A DNA stretch of 5,118 bases from Nitrospirales bacterium (lineage in GTDB: Bacteria; Nitrospirota; Nitrospiria; Nitrospirales; UBA8639), in NCBI GenBank assembly GCA_013817135.1, contig JACDDF010000220.1:1-5118 (forward strand), in the 5' to 3' direction. Below the pieces are notes generated by a model. It was given only the letters and a program-made list of their open reading frames with translations. It was not told where the DNA came from and did not search any database. Each line of letters opens with the position of its first letter. Positions within the stretch are counted from its first letter, which is position 1. Below, piece after piece: positions 1 through 4,973 of the stretch. The position numbers and the translations under genes are program-made.

Positions 1-1
1 G

Positions 2-280
2 AATCTGGTCCAAACACTTACCCATCTTGTCCTTCCCGTCATGGGATCCCGCGGATGGAACTTTGCCGAAGTCACAGCCGGGGGGGTCCCCCTTGAAGAA
101 ATATCCCCTCATTCCATGGGCTCTCGGCACATGCCTGGGCTCTATGTAATTGGAGAAATTTTAGACTGCGATGGCCGCATCGGCGGGTTTAACTTTCAAT
201 GGGCCTGGGCGACAGGGTATGTGGCTGGATGCCATGCGGCCTTGAATATCATGAATCAACCGGCAGCTGAGGAACGGTGA
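2..280 (+). CDS. BaiN/HI0933-type NAD(P)/FAD-dependent oxidoreductase, C-terminal end (partial)
   Basis: The reading frame is open from the left edge, so the gene begins outside the window; the last 92 residues are visible. They carry the C-terminal hallmark of the HI0933/BaiN/YhiN flavoprotein family: an AEVTAGGVPL stretch, then GLYVIGEILDCDGRIGGFNF and QWAWATGYVAG. In this family that segment completes the FAD-binding Rossmann domain, and the GE..D.DGRIGG part contacts the flavin. Members are soluble cytoplasmic flavoproteins of about 400 residues. Most have no assigned substrate, although BaiN of gut clostridia has been linked to bile-acid reduction. The stop codon overlaps the start of the next gene by one base (TGATG), so the two are probably translated from one mRNA. 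The family call is firm; the substrate is unknown. Confidence 0.9.
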   Translation, partial: NLVQTLTHLVLPVMGSRGWNFAEVTAGGVPLEEISPHSMGSRHMPGLYVIGEILDCDGRIGGFNFQWAWATGYVAGCHAALNIMNQPAAEER

Positions 281-1065
281 TGAGTCAGTATATTTTCGAC
301 AACACAACCGAGGAGCGAGAATTTCAACGATTACAATTGGTTGAAGCCGCGAACGATCCGACGACCATCAGGCTGTTGGAGGAAACAGGGATCCAACCAG
401 GGTGGCATTGTCTGGAGCTTGGCGCCGGGGCAGGATCCATATTGCGTTGGCTGGGAAATCAGGTGGGACCGACGGGACTGGCTGTGGGTGTCGACAAGAA
501 AACCACGTATCTTCACCATGATGATTCTCCGCATGTTCAGATTTACCAAGGCTCCTTTCTTGATGTTCCCTTAGAACAATCCTTTGACCTCCTTCATAGC
601 CGGTATGTCCTGATTCATAATCAAGAGGAAGGAGCAATTCTGAAAAAATTGTGCTCTCTCCTCAAGCCAGAAGGCTGGGCGATCTTCGAAGAACCGGACT
701 TCACCTCGGCGACATTGCCAGACCTGGAGCAAGAGACGCCGCAAGGAAGGGTGAACCGAGCCATTTGTGAGATGTTCCTCAATGTCGGATTAGATCCGGC
801 CTATGCTCTCCGGCTTCCGCACAAATTGCAAGAAGTAGGATTTCATATCGTCAGGGTTCAATCCCTCATGCATCTCTGTCCTGGAAATTCGCCAATGGCT
901 AAAGTAATGGCGGAATCGGCTCTGGTCCTCGAACAGGAATATATCAAGACCGGCTTATGCTCACCCGAAGACATTCAACAGTATGTCAGACTCTCAAAAA
1001 ACTCCACCCATTGGTCGTTGTACCATTCCACCACCTCCGTGATTGCACGTAAACTAATGATGTGA
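280..1065 (+). CDS. class I SAM-dependent methyltransferase
   Basis: This 261-residue protein probably transfers a methyl group from S-adenosylmethionine to an unidentified small molecule. The Rossmann-fold core is clear: motif I LELGAGAGS at about residues 45-53 (the SAM-binding glycine loop), and the acidic end of strand 2 at GVDKK (Asp72), expected to bind the SAM ribose. FDLLHSRYVLIH follows as the motif IV region, then the late-core LLKPEGWAIFEEPDF. The N-terminal lead-in (NTTEEREFQRLQ...LLEETGIQPG) is a helical cap seen in Methyltransf_11/25-like enzymes; the last 110 residues form a variable lid that probably sets specificity. I chose ATG 280 rather than GTG 277 because GAGGA at 269-273 is well spaced only for the ATG. 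The one-base overlap with the upstream flavoprotein implies translational coupling. No membrane segment is visible. The substrate cannot be read from the sequence. Confidence 0.9.
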   Translation: MSQYIFDNTTEEREFQRLQLVEAANDPTTIRLLEETGIQPGWHCLELGAGAGSILRWLGNQVGPTGLAVGVDKKTTYLHHDDSPHVQIYQGSFLDVPLEQSFDLLHSRYVLIHNQEEGAILKKLCSLLKPEGWAIFEEPDFTSATLPDLEQETPQGRVNRAICEMFLNVGLDPAYALRLPHKLQEVGFHIVRVQSLMHLCPGNSPMAKVMAESALVLEQEYIKTGLCSPEDIQQYVRLSKNSTHWSLYHSTTSVIARKLMM

Positions 1066-1138
1066 TCCCACCCACATTTTCCTCTTCAAGCCATATCGCA
1101 ACGAACTCAAAATATTGGAGAACACATTGACACAAGTG

Positions 1139-1158
1139 CAATGAATTCAAATTCATTG
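1139..1158. repeat. near-perfect 20-bp palindrome (9-2-9), possible operator
   Basis: The sequence caatgaattcaaattcattg has two perfectly complementary 9-base arms around a 2-base centre. A two-base loop does not favour an RNA hairpin, so a dimeric DNA-binding protein site is the more natural reading. It begins 7 bases after a TTGACA hexamer (1127-1132), where a repressor would overlap a promoter spacer and -10 region. The regulator and target are unknown. Confidence 0.45.
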
Positions 1159-1192
1159 TCCCCAACTTCTCAGGCTGCTCCATCCAATCAAT

Positions 1193-1231
1193 ATGTCTAC
1201 GATGGGTACCAGGTGAATCTTCTGTAGACAT
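1193..1231. repeat. 8-bp inverted repeat with 23-base spacer
   Basis: ATGTCTAC (1193-1200) and GTAGACAT (1224-1231) are exact reverse complements separated by 23 bases. It could form a stem-loop in a transcript or be a pair of protein half-sites. No T-run follows, so it is not an intrinsic terminator. An exact 8-bp pair at this distance can arise by chance. Confidence 0.35.
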
Positions 1232-1347
1232 CTCCATTCCATTTTTCCTATTAACTTTCAGGGCTTTCATCCAAGGCAGCGCCACATCCCCATATCAGCC
1301 CATCAGGGCACACTCGTTGCAGGATACTGATGGTTATCAATGCTTCA

Positions 1348-1353
1348 TACAAT
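1348..1353 (+). promoter_or_regulatory. weak -10-like hexamer upstream of the receiver gene
   Basis: TACAAT matches the sigma-70 -10 consensus at five of six positions and lies 75 bases before the ATG of the receiver gene. No -35 hexamer of quality occurs 16-18 bases upstream, so this is a candidate only; an activator-dependent promoter would look like this. Confidence 0.2.
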
Positions 1354-1414
1354 ACGGAAGGATTCAGCTGATTTTTTTGGCGGAGAGATTCCATTAAACT
1401 TCATACGAGGCATC

Positions 1415-1422
1415 AAGGAGGA
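1415..1422 (+). promoter_or_regulatory. strong ribosome binding site of the receiver gene
   Basis: AAGGAGGA matches the anti-Shine-Dalgarno tail closely and sits 6 bases before ATG 1429. It fixes the start of the receiver gene and suggests efficient translation. Confidence 0.85.
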
Positions 1423-1428
1423 TTCGCA

Positions 1429-1887
1429 ATGAACACGAGTTATGTACCGGACACCACTCAACGAACCGCAGGAATGTTTTCCGGCCAGAGCTATCAAGGC
1501 GGATTACTGGTCGTTGACGATGAATCGGCCATTCGCAAAGTCGTTCGAATGACTTTGGAAAAAGTCGGCTACTACGTGGTGGACGCGGAAGACGGAGCGG
1601 AAGCTATCCGCATGCTCAACGAAGGAGAGCATCCAATCGTCATTGATGTCATTATCACGGATATTCGGATGCCCAATATCAATGGCATAGAAGCCATAAA
1701 ATATTTTCAACGGGAATACCCCAGCGTGCCGTTGATCGTTCTCACCGGGTTTCCCGATATCGATCTGGCCACCCAGCTCATGAAACAAGGAATTACCGAT
1801 TATTTGGTCAAGCCGGTCGATCGGAAAAAATTACACACCGCCGTGGCCGATGCCATAGCCTCGCGACACCTTGACTGGTTTGCTTGA
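1429..1887 (+). CDS. stand-alone response regulator receiver (CheY-like) protein
   Basis: The 152-residue protein is a single phosphoreceiver domain preceded by about 24 polar residues of unknown role. All the usual active-site residues are present: the acidic pair Asp30-Asp31 in LLVVDDES, the phospho-acceptor Asp78 in ITDIRMPNINGIEA, switch Thr106 in LIVLTGFPD, aromatic switch Tyr125, and Lys128-Pro129 in DYLVKPVD. It should therefore accept phosphate from a histidine kinase or phosphotransfer protein. There is no DNA-binding, GGDEF or other output domain: the chain ends about 20 residues after the KP motif. It must act by protein-protein contact or within a phosphorelay. No kinase gene adjoins it, so it is an orphan here. 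It has its own strong ribosome binding site and a probable terminator after it, which points to a single-gene unit. The fold is certain; partner and output are unknown. Confidence 0.95.
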   Translation: MNTSYVPDTTQRTAGMFSGQSYQGGLLVVDDESAIRKVVRMTLEKVGYYVVDAEDGAEAIRMLNEGEHPIVIDVIITDIRMPNINGIEAIKYFQREYPSVPLIVLTGFPDIDLATQLMKQGITDYLVKPVDRKKLHTAVADAIASRHLDWFA

Positions 1888-1962
1888 TGTTGTTCTTCCT
1901 TTATTTTGGATGGTCTCAAGGAAAAGATTTCCACTCGCTCCTCTGGACAGAGACAGGAATTC

Positions 1963-2005
1963 GTGGAGGGGGCTTTTGGGCATAGCCTCCACTTGTTCGT
2001 TTTTT
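1963..2005 (+). terminator. probable intrinsic terminator after the receiver gene
   Basis: GTGGAGG (1963-1969) pairs exactly with CCTCCAC (1986-1992), and a T-rich run ending in six T (2000-2005) follows. The stem is GC-rich and the hairpin starts 75 bases after the receiver stop codon. The loop is rather long (16 bases) and the pure T-run begins 7 bases after the stem, so this is a plausible rather than textbook terminator. Confidence 0.5.
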
Positions 2006-2016
2006 GCTCTTTTAGC

Positions 2017-2045
2017 TTTATCCTCCCCGCGAATTCGGGCATAAT
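2017..2045 (+). promoter_or_regulatory. candidate sigma-70 promoter of the channel gene
   Basis: CATAAT (2040-2045) matches the -10 consensus at five of six positions. TTTATC (2017-2022) lies exactly 17 bases upstream but matches the -35 at only three of six. Transcription would begin near 2052, leaving a leader of about 18 bases before ATG 2070. This favours translation beginning at 2070 rather than at GTG 2224. Confidence 0.35.
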
Positions 2046-2069
2046 GTGGTATTATCTGTTCTAAACATT

Positions 2070-2223
2070 ATGACGTTCCTCGACCATTTTTTTTGCCACC
2101 CTCCCGATTTTCCTCCCAATTTTACTTGTCCTCGCACTGGTCAGCTCAGGTTTATGGTTTGCTCATTGGTTTTTCTTTCGCCGCAATGGAGGGCTGAAGG
2201 AGGAAGATCGATTTTCAGCCCGT
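2070..2223 (+). other. N-terminal transmembrane segment of the channel, out of frame with its ATG
   Basis: The channel reading frame is open upstream of GTG 2224, back to a stop at 2071-2073. It encodes FFATLPIFLPILLVLALVSS followed by GLWFAHWFFFRR, an obvious transmembrane helix ending in a positive cluster. No ATG, GTG or TTG starts that stretch. ATG 2070 starts the neighbouring frame (MTFLDHFF) and reaches the run of eight T at 2087-2094. Removing one T would join it in frame to the helix and give a 358-residue protein. I infer that the gene either carries a frameshift, is read by slippage on the T-run, or contains a one-base sequence error. No clear Shine-Dalgarno precedes ATG 2070. Confidence 0.65.
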
Positions 2224-3147
2224 GTGGGGATGTTGTTGCTGGTGGGCGTCGGTATTGTGCTCATTCTCCTGGCCCTACCTCTCGACAAAGAAACCCACAA
2301 AGAACTCTTCCAACTACTGGCCCTGTTGATCACAGCAGTCATTACCCTTTCTTCCACAACCTTCGTCTCAAATGCCTTGGCGGGCTTTATGTTGCGAGGC
2401 ATGCAAAGTTTTCGGTTGGGCGATTTTCTTCGCGTGGAAAATCAATTCGGGCGGGTCACAGAACGGGGCTTGTTTCACACGGAAATACAAACAGAGGAAC
2501 GCGACCTCACGACACTTCCCAATTTATTTTTAGTGTCTCTCCCGATTACGGTACTTCGTTCCTCCGGCACGATTGTTTCCGCCACGGTGTCGTTAGGCTA
2601 TGATATTTCCCACCAGACCATTGAAAAACTGTTAGCTGAAGCCGCTCTCGCCGCCAACCTCAAAGACCCGTTCGTCCACATCATGGAACTCGGGGATTAT
2701 TCCGTCACCTATCGAGTATCTGGATTTTTAGAAGAAGTCAAACAATTGCTCAGTGCACGGTCAAAGCTTCGCGCGAAGATGCTCACCACACTGCATAATG
2801 CCGGAATCGAAATTGTTTCTCCCGTCGTCATGAATCAACGCCGGCTGGCGGATGGTCTTCGAGTCTTGCCGCCCCAATCTTCAGAGTTGTCGCATGTAGA
2901 AGAAAATGCGGTGGACAGTAATCCTGAATCCCTGATCTTTGACAAAGCCGATGCCATGGCGCAGATTGTGGCGTTAAAAGAGCAACGTGAAGCGATTCGA
3001 GAGGAAATTGCCGGATTAGAGGGTCAAACCAAATCAAAGAAAGAACACATCGGCCCCTGGATTGAACAACGGATTACGCGCATTCGACAAGAAGAAGAGC
3101 GCCTGTCCCTCCTGATTCAACAAGCCGAATCAGCAAAAATTGAGTAA
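2224..3147 (+). CDS. MscS-family mechanosensitive ion channel (start uncertain)
   Basis: This inner-membrane protein belongs to the small-conductance mechanosensitive channel family, which opens under membrane tension to release solutes during osmotic downshock. From the listed GTG there are 307 residues. A hydrophobic helix (about 3-20) precedes a TM3-like pore helix (about 28-57). The MscS beta-domain signature is present: FVSNALAGFML, SFRLGDFLRV, then TLPNLFL near residue 98. An alpha/beta domain ends near VVMNQR. The C-terminus (about 239-307) is charged and helical (LKEQREAIREEIAGLEG...RIRQEEERLSLLIQQ) and probably forms a coiled coil. MscS needs an extra N-terminal helix, which is encoded upstream (2074-2223) without a normal start, so this start is the best conventional one but probably not the true one. 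AAGGAGGA at 2197-2204 is too far from GTG 2224 (19 bases) to support it. The family call is firm. Confidence 0.85.
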   Translation: MGMLLLVGVGIVLILLALPLDKETHKELFQLLALLITAVITLSSTTFVSNALAGFMLRGMQSFRLGDFLRVENQFGRVTERGLFHTEIQTEERDLTTLPNLFLVSLPITVLRSSGTIVSATVSLGYDISHQTIEKLLAEAALAANLKDPFVHIMELGDYSVTYRVSGFLEEVKQLLSARSKLRAKMLTTLHNAGIEIVSPVVMNQRRLADGLRVLPPQSSELSHVEENAVDSNPESLIFDKADAMAQIVALKEQREAIREEIAGLEGQTKSKKEHIGPWIEQRITRIRQEEERLSLLIQQAESAKIE

Positions 3148-3220
3148 CTCACCAGAAATGTCTCATCACCGGTAATCATTTCAGGAATTCAATACTTTCC
3201 CTGATCAGCTATGGTCGAGT

Positions 3221-3634
3221 TCACTTATCCTCGTCAGGTGTTTTAAGTTCCTTCGCTACTGTTTTAAAGTAAGCCAACAGGTCTCGCACCGATATAATCC
3301 CAACGATTTCTCCATTTTCCCCGGTGACGGCCAAGTGGCGTATTTTTCGATCGGCCATGAGATCCCGTGCATAATGGACGGACATATTCCGGTCTACGGT
3401 TATGATCGGGCTGGACATCAGTTCCTTCACTTTCAAGCGTTCAACTTGGCCAGGTTGTTCAGCTACCGCGCGCACCACATCCGTTTCGGTCACAATTCCG
3501 GAAAATGCAGACTCCTGCTTAACCAACAAGGAACCAATCCGCTTGGTATACATGAGTGTAGCCGCTTCCTGAATGCTGGCATCTTCAGTCACAAAACTTA
3601 GATTCCGTGTCATGAATTGCCCAATCGTGGCCAT
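3221..3634 (-). CDS. two-CBS-domain protein
   Basis: The 137-residue protein is a bare pair of CBS domains (about 1-60 and 68-125), a Bateman module. Such modules usually bind adenine nucleotides (AMP, ADP, ATP) or SAM and sense energy or redox state. Both repeats end with the nucleotide-ribose motif: GIVTETD (46-52; Thr49, Asp52) and GIISVRD (112-118; Ser115, Asp118). Repeat openers are FMTRNLSFVTEDASI and LMSSPIITVDRNMSV. The RKIRHLAV stretch is typical of the second domain. There is no fused enzyme, transporter or kinase domain and no membrane segment, so it probably works as a soluble sensor that modulates a partner. ATG 3634 is supported by AGGAGGG at 3642-3648, 7 bases upstream. It converges on the channel gene, with 73 bases between the stops and only a weak 6-bp inverted pair there. 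Partner unknown. Confidence 0.93.
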   Translation of the reverse strand: MATIGQFMTRNLSFVTEDASIQEAATLMYTKRIGSLLVKQESAFSGIVTETDVVRAVAEQPGQVERLKVKELMSSPIITVDRNMSVHYARDLMADRKIRHLAVTGENGEIVGIISVRDLLAYFKTVAKELKTPDEDK

Positions 3635-3702
3635 GTCTCTTCCCTCCTACTTCAAAATTGGAAAAGTCTATTGTGGAGGAAATGCCAGAAAAGATCCAGA
3701 TT

Positions 3703-3720
3703 AAAAACGTTTCCGTTTTT
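3703..3720 (-). terminator. A/T-rich hairpin with GAAA loop after the di-iron gene
   Basis: On the minus strand AAAAACG, a GAAA tetraloop and CGTTTTT form a perfect 7-bp stem that starts 40 bases after the stop of the TenA/PqqC-like gene. The A-run/T-run architecture resembles a bidirectional intrinsic terminator, but only two of the seven pairs are C-G, so the stem is weak. It lies 69 bases before the CBS gene start and could also attenuate read-through into it. Confidence 0.4.
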
Positions 3721-3760
3721 CATCGATCTTCAACTATACCAAGTGAAAGGGTTCGTCGTA

Positions 3761-4564
3761 TCAGCGGATTTCACTCGCGTTTTTCTTTAATTCACAGGCA
3801 CGGGCAACTCCATCACGATAGCGAAGCCAAAAATCCAATGTTTTTTTGATCGCGGCCAGAATTTTATCTTGATGGGAACGAGTGCCGGCATAGTGGACCA
3901 CCATCGCATAGGCATCATGACGATGACCGGTCTCAACCATTTGATGCGCTCGAATGAGATCCATGGCTTGGGGAGAAACCCCCTGATGCTGGAACAATGG
4001 ATGATGTTTAATCTTTTCGTGTATATGCCGGGGAGCTTTCGATTTAACCGGATGGAGGAGTTCCTCACGATCATTGACGCTGCCTTCGACAAAGATCGTC
4101 AAAACGGCTGCCCCTAAGACCCAATCCGAACTAGAAGAAATCCGCTCCAACCATGACCGATAGCGCTGGGTAGCAGGCAACAACTGAATCTTCTCAAATT
4201 CGCGTGAGCGAAACTCTAACCCCTCCATCATTTTCATAAAGAGTTCAGGATGTGAAGTCCCCAATGATAGCTTCCCGGTATCTTCCTCATAAATATTTTC
4301 GGCTAACATTTTTCGTACTTCTAACGGAGGATTTTGCCCATGAATGCGCGCCAGGAATACCGGGAAGTCCCGAACATACGACGCATATTCCTGTTGGAAA
4401 TGAATTTTGAGTTGCTGCTTGGACATGGATGGCCCGACGAACTGCGGCCAGGCCCAATGATGCTTCTGAGCCATGATATGGAGCAATTGCAGGCGGAATT
4501 GTGCTGAAGATAGCTTTTTAATGGACATGCCCTCCTTCTGGTAAATGGATTGGGGATTTGCCAT
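3761..4564 (-). CDS. TenA/PqqC-like haem-oxygenase-fold di-iron protein (CADD-related)
   Basis: The 267-residue protein belongs to the iron-containing redox enzymes built on the helical haem-oxygenase fold, a superfamily that includes TenA, PqqC and the chlamydial pABA-forming protein CADD. Conserved blocks: HHWAWPQF (35-42), QQEYASYVRDFPVFLARIHG (57-76), AENIYEEDTG (88-97), SHPELF (104-109), VLTIFVEGSVNDR (154-166), RAHQMVETGHRHDA (205-218) and WLRYRDGVARAC (246-257). Likely metal ligands, by analogy with CADD, are Glu93, His105, Glu160, His207, Glu211 and His214. It is soluble and cytoplasmic. The substrate is unknown; the family oxidises amines, amino acids and related small molecules with O2. 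Two starts are possible: ATG 4564 (listed; no Shine-Dalgarno) and ATG 4528, residue 13, which follows AAGGAGGG with very short spacing. The conserved part begins after both. The gene points the same way as the CBS gene, but a hairpin separates them. Confidence 0.88.
   Translation of the reverse strand: MANPQSIYQKEGMSIKKLSSAQFRLQLLHIMAQKHHWAWPQFVGPSMSKQQLKIHFQQEYASYVRDFPVFLARIHGQNPPLEVRKMLAENIYEEDTGKLSLGTSHPELFMKMMEGLEFRSREFEKIQLLPATQRYRSWLERISSSSDWVLGAAVLTIFVEGSVNDREELLHPVKSKAPRHIHEKIKHHPLFQHQGVSPQAMDLIRAHQMVETGHRHDAYAMVVHYAGTRSHQDKILAAIKKTLDFWLRYRDGVARACELKKNASEIR
4530..4537 (-). promoter_or_regulatory. Shine-Dalgarno-like sequence inside the 5' end of the di-iron gene
   Basis: On the minus strand AAGGAGGG lies one base before ATG 4528. 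The match to the ribosome is excellent but the spacing is shorter than usual. It also encodes part of Lys-Glu-Gly if translation starts at ATG 4564. It makes 4528 a serious alternative start and the first 12 residues doubtful. Confidence 0.4.
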
Positions 4565-4580
4565 TCAATCAATGTCCAGG

Positions 4581-4593
4581 CTGAATTCAACGA
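4581..4593. repeat. 13-bp direct repeat, left copy
   Basis: CTGAATTCAACGA occurs here and identically at 4874-4886. Both copies are followed within a few bases by a TATAAC or CATAAC string. This copy overlaps the expected transcription start of the di-iron gene. Confidence 0.6.
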
Positions 4594-4594
4594 T

Positions 4595-4600
4595 TTTATA
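4595..4600 (-). promoter_or_regulatory. candidate -10 element of the di-iron gene
   Basis: On the minus strand TATAAA (five of six to consensus) lies 30 bases before ATG 4564 and 66 bases before ATG 4528. No good -35 is found 16-18 bases upstream. It sits beside the left copy of the 13-bp repeat (4581-4593), which would fall over the transcription start. Confidence 0.3.
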
Positions 4601-4873
4601 ACCATTCGGATTTCAAGCGCAGTTCTAAAGTCTTTGATTTTTTGGGGATTGATAACCACAAATTCAACCGGTGGAAGATGATATCTGGTTGGTATGGAGT
4701 TCTGGCCCAAACATTCAGAATAGGGGAATGGGTCAAGTACGCAACCACGCTTGAGAAATTAAGAATTGCCTGGAAAGCACACGCATCCCTTCCATTACCA
4801 AAACAAATACTAACAACTAAAACCCTATCATATTCAATATCATTGGCCCACATCATTTTCCTTTCTGGATAAC

Positions 4874-4886
4874 CTGAATTCAACGA
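4874..4886. repeat. 13-bp direct repeat, right copy
   Basis: This is the exact second copy of CTGAATTCAACGA, 293 bases from the first. The pair brackets a segment with no recognisable gene. A pair of regulator sites or the footprint of a small insertion or deletion are both possible. Confidence 0.6.
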
Positions 4887-4915
4887 CATAACATACTTGA
4901 AATAGCATTAAAAAA

Positions 4916-4973
4916 ACAAAATGTGAAAATTTTAGCCAGGTAACTACGAATGTGAAGCATTCCACAAAATGTG
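4916..4973. repeat. 10-bp direct repeat ACAAAATGTG
   Basis: ACAAAATGTG occurs at 4916-4925 and again at 4964-4973, 48 bases apart. The second copy overlaps the right half of the CRP-like site. In DNA this AT-rich a 10-bp repeat is only mildly notable. Confidence 0.4.
4951..4966. promoter_or_regulatory. CRP/FNR-family-like binding site
   Basis: TGTGA-AGCATT-CCACA matches the CRP consensus TGTGA-N6-TCACA at nine of ten core positions, and A-rich bases follow the right half. It lies about 390 bases before the di-iron gene, too far for simple activation of it, so the target may be a gene to the right of the window. Regulator identity is inferred from the motif only. Confidence 0.35.

Larger units (their letters stand above)
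1066..1428. other. 363-base intergenic region before the receiver gene
   Basis: I see no supportable gene here. The stretch holds two inverted repeats (1139-1158 and 1193-1231), a TTGACA hexamer at 1127-1132 without a convincing -10 partner, and a TACAAT -10-like hexamer at 1348-1353 without a good -35. A weaker 7-bp inverted pair (1300-1306 with 1327-1333) is also present. No strong terminator follows the methyltransferase. The 5' leader and control region of the receiver gene should lie in the right-hand part. Confidence 0.5.

Noticed and set aside
1141..1227. 28-codon open frame starting inside the 20-bp palindrome
   Set aside because: It begins with ATG but lacks a ribosome binding site and shows no membrane segment or known small-protein pattern. 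A frame this short is expected by chance.
986..1285. 99-residue minus-strand open frame across the methyltransferase end
   Set aside because: It overlaps the well-supported methyltransferase, has no family features and no ribosome binding site.
1378..1396. TTGGCGG...ATTCC as a sigma-54 promoter for the receiver gene
   Set aside because: The -24 half is only partial and the -12 GC dinucleotide is missing at the required spacing.
2044..2064. ATG in the channel frame at 2044
   Set aside because: It hits TAA at 2062-2064 and a further in-frame TGA at 2071-2073, so it cannot start the channel protein.
2046..2603. 185-residue plus-strand open frame overlapping the channel gene
   Set aside because: After the first few codons it is low-complexity, Arg/Ser/Pro-rich sequence typical of an out-of-frame shadow. 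Only its ATG 2070 portion matters, as the possible start of the channel.
3155..3182. GAAATG/CATTTC inverted pair between the convergent channel and CBS genes
   Set aside because: Only six mostly A-T pairs around a 16-base loop and no following T-run; too weak to call a terminator.
4321..4710. 129-residue minus-strand open frame overlapping the di-iron gene
   Set aside because: It is an alternate frame of the di-iron gene: the product is rich in Ser, Arg and Cys with no coherent domain.
4642..4872. 76-residue plus-strand open frame
   Set aside because: No Shine-Dalgarno and no domain or signal features; it overlaps the minus-strand open frame in the same non-coding stretch.
4596..4889. 97-residue minus-strand open frame upstream of the di-iron gene
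   Set aside because: No ribosome binding site, no recognisable family feature, and composition like translated non-coding DNA. It could be a decayed gene but nothing supports that.
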